DNA of 64,000 nucleotides from Monarcha castaneiventris obscurior (lineage: Eukaryota; Chordata; Aves; Passeriformes; Monarchidae). Both the position numbers and the translations under genes were made by a program. A model generated the notes under the pieces. The model saw nothing but the letters and a program-made list of their open reading frames with translations. It was not told the DNA's origin and made no database searches. The stretch lies in contig JAMPIT010000434.1 of the NCBI GenBank assembly GCA_026261815.1, positions 15,435,001-15,499,000 of the forward strand, given 5' to 3'. Below are positions 58,691 to 64,000 of this stretch, in pieces (within the stretch, counting starts at the first letter, position 1; the number at the start of each line of letters is the position of its first letter).

Positions 58691-61600
58691 TGTGCTGCCA
58701 CTCAGGAGCGAACAGCTGCTGCAGCAAAGCCACGCTGCTCAGATTAGTGCTCCTGGGAAGGCTGCTGGGTCCTGAGCTGAAAATAGATGCATAGCTGATT
58801 AAAGCTACCTCTAAGAAAGTGGTTAATTTGACTTACAACAGACTTTAAATAAGAGTTCCTTGAGGCAGGTGTTGGATGGGTGTTATGCTGCTGGTTTTTG
58901 GTGAGGAAAATAATCCATTTTTGCCACAGTAGAAGGTATGAATAAGCAAAATGTTGTCCCCTGAGAAATCTGGAAGAAAAAAGAAAAAGAAGTAGTATAT
59001 TAATCATTCCACTTCTGCTATCTGAATAATAGTAACTGCCAAAATCGACTTTACCTTTGACCTTAGAAGCCTAATGGATACTACTCTTAATGCAGATAAA
59101 GCACCACATACAGTAATTTGCATTAAGAATATTACTTGGGCACAACCCAGACAATTAATAAAAAAAGAATTATGAATGTACAAAAATATCCTTATGACTC
59201 TCCTACATGAAAATGGCAACCTGCACTTGGAATTTCCTCTAACAGTTCTTTGTCCTAAGATTCATCAAATACAGCTTTGAAAGTTTTCTTCTCATAAGCT
59301 TCCAAAATCGAAGGCAATGAACTAATAAAGAGATATCCAGGAGAAGACTCAATCAGGATGGCCACTCTTTTTTGATGAAAAGAAGACGAGGACATGAAGA
59401 AAGAAGGACCACCATTTCATAGAGTTTATTTCTTTTTAAAAGATACAGCAGTTCCCTGTACATATAATCTACTCCTATATCTTAAGAATAAATCCTGCTG
59501 CTTACAAATACATAATCCAATTACTATAAGCTTCACCTTATTATTCTAAAAGGCACTTACAATCAGTTTTACTGTTTCTGGTATTTTAATCCATTCGCAA
59601 AACTCATACAGTTGTAACTGGGCCTAACCCCACCAAAATCAGGATTTAACAGATATCTGCCCAAATCTATTTATCAGGGAAAACATTCCTTCTGCTAATG
59701 CTTTTAAAACAGGCAAAACTATAACAAGGTCCACAATTTTTACAAATTTGTGAGAATAGAACACGAAAACAGAACATAACATTATTTCTCGTTATTTCCT
59801 GGAATCCATACAGAGGTAGCCAAATCTCAGTAGATAATGGTTTTTATGCAAAACCTCCCAGTTGTCTGTGTGACAACTCATCTGTAACATAAGTACCTAA
59901 ATTAACAAGTGTTAACATACCCAACTTTAACTCAGGTGTATGTGACATAACATATAGGACTTAATAAGATTCCTACCTTTTTTTTCTTCACCATGACATA
60001 TTTCCATGCAAGAACCATAAATCTGACCAAAGTATTATCTTCAATTCTTTGTTGGAACTCACTTACGAATGTAGCACACCACAGATACCCTCACACTGAA
60101 GCAGGTTATTTCAAAGTTTATAACAATATAAAAACATCATTTCATACACTGCAAAGGAAATGCAGTCAAACCACATTTGCCTGTGACCCTCTCTTTATCA
60201 CCCTCAGGGAACCTACAAAAACAGCTGTAAAACCCTCAACTTACAGAAGCAACCTTTAATAACTCTTAACACCTTCAAGGATACTTGGACTGCAGGGTAT
60301 AGAAATAACCATCCAGTGTGAATATGCCTCCACATTTCCAGTTATACAATGTTAACAAACTGAAATATCTACACTATGAAACTCCCATTAGCTACAGGGA
60401 AATAACTAAAAACTCTGATATCCAGCCCTCAAAGCCTAATGATGATGCTTCTGCTAAGGAGATGTAACTTTTATCACTACCATGGAAATAAACAGGCAAA
60501 GTATATTCCTTTTTTCTCATGTTTACATGTTAACAAACGACTATTAAAACATTTTTATAGTTTTGTTCAACGCATCTGCTGCACAGAAAAATAAACACTT
60601 TCCAGCACTCAGCCTCCTTATTCTGTTGAAAGAGGACTCAGCCAATGTGCTTGCAGTAGATATTTTTTTATTATATCACAATATACCATTTAAACTAAAA
60701 TAAAAATTATTCCATTTAGCTTGCAGTTGTAAGTAAGTTATCTAAATGATTACCATGGATACTGTGATGGTCAGGGCACAAGGACATGCACATAGCTCAG
60801 CCCTTTTCAGCCTTTCTCACACATACACTGGAGCTTCACCAGTTTAAGATCAACCCTAAATCCTGCTTACTTTGCTGTATTCCCCAGTAAAGTGGGCCAG
60901 GAAGCTAAAGAATGCTCCCTCTATGACCCCAACTTGGTCTATGACAAACTACACAGAGATATAAAAGCTCAGAATAAAATTATTGTGAGATATGAAAAAG
61001 TTCAGGATGGAATTTCAGTTGCAATTCTTTCATCATTCTGGGCACAAATTTTGAATTTCTCTTTTTACCTTTGCATGGTCCCTGCAACAGCTTCTGTGTG
61101 AAGTTAGCAAAGAAAATGAAACACAAACTGAAGATGCTACATATGTATTGCAAATCAAAGAGCTCAATCTCCAACAGGTCTTTTGAAGGTAAGAGTCTGA
61201 GACAAAGTCAGCTGAGGCCAGAGAGCAGAGATGTTCTTTGTTAAGAATGAATATCCACAATAACTCATTTTCCCCTACTTTAAATTGACATTTCAGAGTA
61301 GTCACTAATAAGGACATGAAGAAGCTTCCTCCACTCAGTTTTTAGAAATACCTCAATTCTCTTCCAAGACTCTAATGCACTGCTTGTTCTGAACTCAAAG
61401 GGGTTCCATTTTCCACTTCTGACACAGGACTGAAATACTTCCTACAATTTCCTCAGCAGCTTAGGATCAGCTGCACACTGCTGAAAACCTTTGTCAATAC
61501 TCTGTTGAATGTGGATCAGCATCTCCCCAAGTGTGAGTACACCTCAACTGTGCGCTTGCTTCCATTATTTTTGTTGCCTACGTGCACACTGAAGTAGCTG

Positions 61601-62785
61601 TAAGTCCAGACATAAAACATCACCTTCTGTTACATCAGCTTTGTGCTCAGATTCTGTCAAGACTTGTCTTCTTCAGTGCAAGTTCTACATTCACTACAAG
61701 GCCTTGCTCACTGCTCATTGGTTCTTTGCAATTATTTAATGTAGCTCAAGGAACATATGAGGGAAAAAATATCTCTAATAATAGGGAAGCAGTAGTATTC
61801 AAGAAATAATAATAAGACCCCCTGAAGGAAGGGGTTTTCATGCCCAGAGTAAGGTAGCACCTCAATGATCTAAATTTTCGAAGACAAGTTCTTAAGCACA
61901 GTCTGAAGTGCTGGCACAAACTCAGTTTCTTTTTCTTCTGAACCTTCATCACTTGAAATCTCTTTATGATCACTGCATGAGAAACACCTATTGCTTTATC
62001 TGTGTCCTAAGTCTGTAGAGTCTGTCACAAGTTACTGATGAAGGAAAGGATTTCTCCTCTAGCTAGAAAAAAGTCTTACTGTGGCCAGTGTTCTTGCATG
62101 TGAACACATTTCTCCTCTTCCTGGCTTATGCCAGTTTGACTCAGAAAATGTGTGCAGTGGATTGAGCTGACAGGGATATGAAGGCAGAAGCTTAAAGGAC
62201 ATCAAAAGTGTTAGCAGTATGAGCTCGGTATAAATAGTCTTACTGATACAAGTCTCCAAGCGTCCTTTATCTTCTTGTACACAGAGATTAGGGTAAGGCT
62301 CAAATGCTTAATTGTATGTCAAGTGCACAGTCAGCGATTAAGGGTTCAGTATAGTCGTTAAAAATGGAGTCTGCAGCACATCCATGCTTTGATGGAGACA
62401 ATTCAGCTGCTATTTTAAACACAAGGCTTGACTGTGTCACTCTGCATGTTGCATTGTTCCTCACATCAAGGCAAAACACATAATGGTGATTTTCCCAAGT
62501 TCCTCTTAAAAATACTGATCCCCTCAATTTGTTCATCCCACAGCTTCAGTGACAGACTGATGAGAAAGTTCTCTCTCTTACAAGTACCCTAAAAATAGCA
62601 GCAGGATTGAACTTCTGAAATTCAGATTATGTACAAAAAGCAAGTCCTTGTAAGTCCTTAGGTGCACATAAGATAGAAAGAATAGCAAGCTACGAGCGTG
62701 CCAGGCACACGCATAATGTGCTGGAATTCAGCAGAAGCTGGAGTATCAGCTCGGTGTGTGCTGAGCTAAATGAGCTCCAGCAGGG

Positions 62786-62803
62786 AAACACACACACACA
62801 CAC
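62786..62803. repeat. CA dinucleotide microsatellite
   Basis: There are about nine consecutive CA units. Confidence 0.9.
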
Positions 62804-64000
62804 AATGCAGCAAAACAGAACTGGGTAATTTCCCCCCAACCCTGTGACTCCCACCCTTATTTCCGTGAAACATGATGTTCCTCAGTTATTTCATTTAGTT
62901 TAGAAAATGAAACTAAGAAGAATAGAAGGCTTAATTCCTTTTTGTCCTAAAACGCTATCATTTGATATCATCTCCAAGACTTTAAAACAGCTAGAGATAC
63001 AAATGAGAAAATAAAGATTTGAGAAATGAATGATTCATTTCACAACATTTTGAAGATGCATAATATAAGTATAGCAACTGTGTGTTTCACTTAAACTACG
63101 TAAGTAACTGAAAGTCCTGCAGTAGGAAAGTCATGCAGTGAAGTAAATGTGAAATTATCTAGTATTAAGTATGGCTATTCATCAAAAATTAAAAAAAAAA
63201 AAAAGCCCTAAACAGTAAGAAAAATCCCTCTTTCATTTAGTCAAATCAATTTGGTAACACAGACTAAGTTTCTTCTCACTATAAATTAGCTGTAGCTACC
63301 TCTACCATCGTGATTTTTCCTGTAATTCAGGCAATGTGAAAAATAATAATTAATAGGAAATACTCCGGCTCAATAAGGAGAACTGAAAGGAGATGCATCA
63401 AGGAAAAGTGTTATAAGGAAACACACAGCAGAACTGTACACACAAAAAAAGCAACAGCAACTAACAGATATTCAGTTTGATGTTAAAATAGCCTAATTTC
63501 TGACCAAGTTCAACAGTATTAATGGATATTCTGCATCTCTAAGAAGTAGACCATTAGTTCTAATTGCCACTGTCGTCATCATCTATTATTGCATTCTACG
63601 GAAAAGCAGGACATGGAATTAAATAGCACTGTACAAGGAAATTATAGGAAATTCATAATGCCAGGAAAAAACATATGGAAAATGCTATTGATTGCAAAAT
63701 AGAGCCTGGGGGCGGGGGAATAAAACCCTTCACCACACTGAATATTAATGTATACAGGCAACAGCTAAAAAAAAATAACAACAGCACCTGTATTTTTTTA
63801 ACTTATGTACCAAATTCACATATGAAAAGAGCACCTGTAAACTAAATGAAGAACAATCTCTTCTGAAACAAATAGCTCATCACAAACTCCCAGACAGGAA
63901 AAAGAGAGGAAAATACAAAAGAATTTGTGGTCTCCTTGAGCCTTAGCTGGCAAACGTGATGACAACATCACTCTGAGGAATTAGGACAGGTTTGTAGAGC

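Larger units (their letters stand above)
50368..64000 (-). other. Upstream intron or 5' flank of OTUD7A
   Basis: A good acceptor at 50368 implies at least one further upstream exon. None can be recognised in this 13.6 kb, and OTUD7A is known for a very long 5' intron region in mammals. Contents seen are a CR1 cluster (52.0-53.5 kb), a GC-rich minisatellite (57.84-58.69 kb), a CA microsatellite at 62786-62803 and a poly(A) run at 63191-63205. The rest is AT-rich and unremarkable. Confidence 0.6.

Noticed and set aside
57802..58775. Overlapping long repeat-containing ORFs on both strands (about 250-300 codons)
   Set aside because: The 75-bp and 36-bp periods are multiples of three and the units lack stop codons, so several frames stay open by arithmetic. 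No domain, splice context or codon bias supports coding.

Overview
The window is vertebrate nuclear DNA and almost certainly avian. It has one large spliced gene with GT-AG introns, no dense ORFs or operons, and several 5'-truncated CR1 LINE fragments, some ending in the ATTCTRTG-type 3' repeats typical of bird (and other sauropsid) genomes.

The only protein-coding gene I can support is OTUD7A (Cezanne-2, an OTU-family deubiquitinase) on the minus strand. Eleven coding exons between 50297 and 15949 join in frame through every junction to a predicted 912-residue protein. It carries an N-terminal UBA-like segment, an OTU catalytic domain (DGNC cysteine at residue 189, YDQAH histidine at residue 353), a long low-complexity linker with a conserved block near residues 603-655, and a C-terminal A20-type zinc finger (C875/C880/C892/C895). 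The stop codon is followed by about 9.7 kb that looks like one long 3' UTR, ending at a strong minus-strand poly(A) signal at 6241-6246.

Layout: 1 to about 6.2 kb is downstream flank with no recognisable gene. About 6.2-15.9 kb is the inferred 3' UTR. 15.9-50.4 kb holds the coding exons and introns, with a CpG-rich island inside one intron at about 20.74-21.06 kb. 50.4-64 kb is upstream intron or 5' flank, with a cluster of CR1 fragments (52.0-53.5 kb) and a GC-rich 75-bp minisatellite (57.84-58.69 kb).

I found no undescribed multi-gene system. The observations most worth following are the intronic CpG island with a good minus-strand splice donor at its edge, the 75-bp minisatellite with nearly alternating repeat types, an in-frame tandem splice-site ambiguity inside the catalytic domain, and the apparent absence of an upstream start codon for a conserved N-terminal extension.
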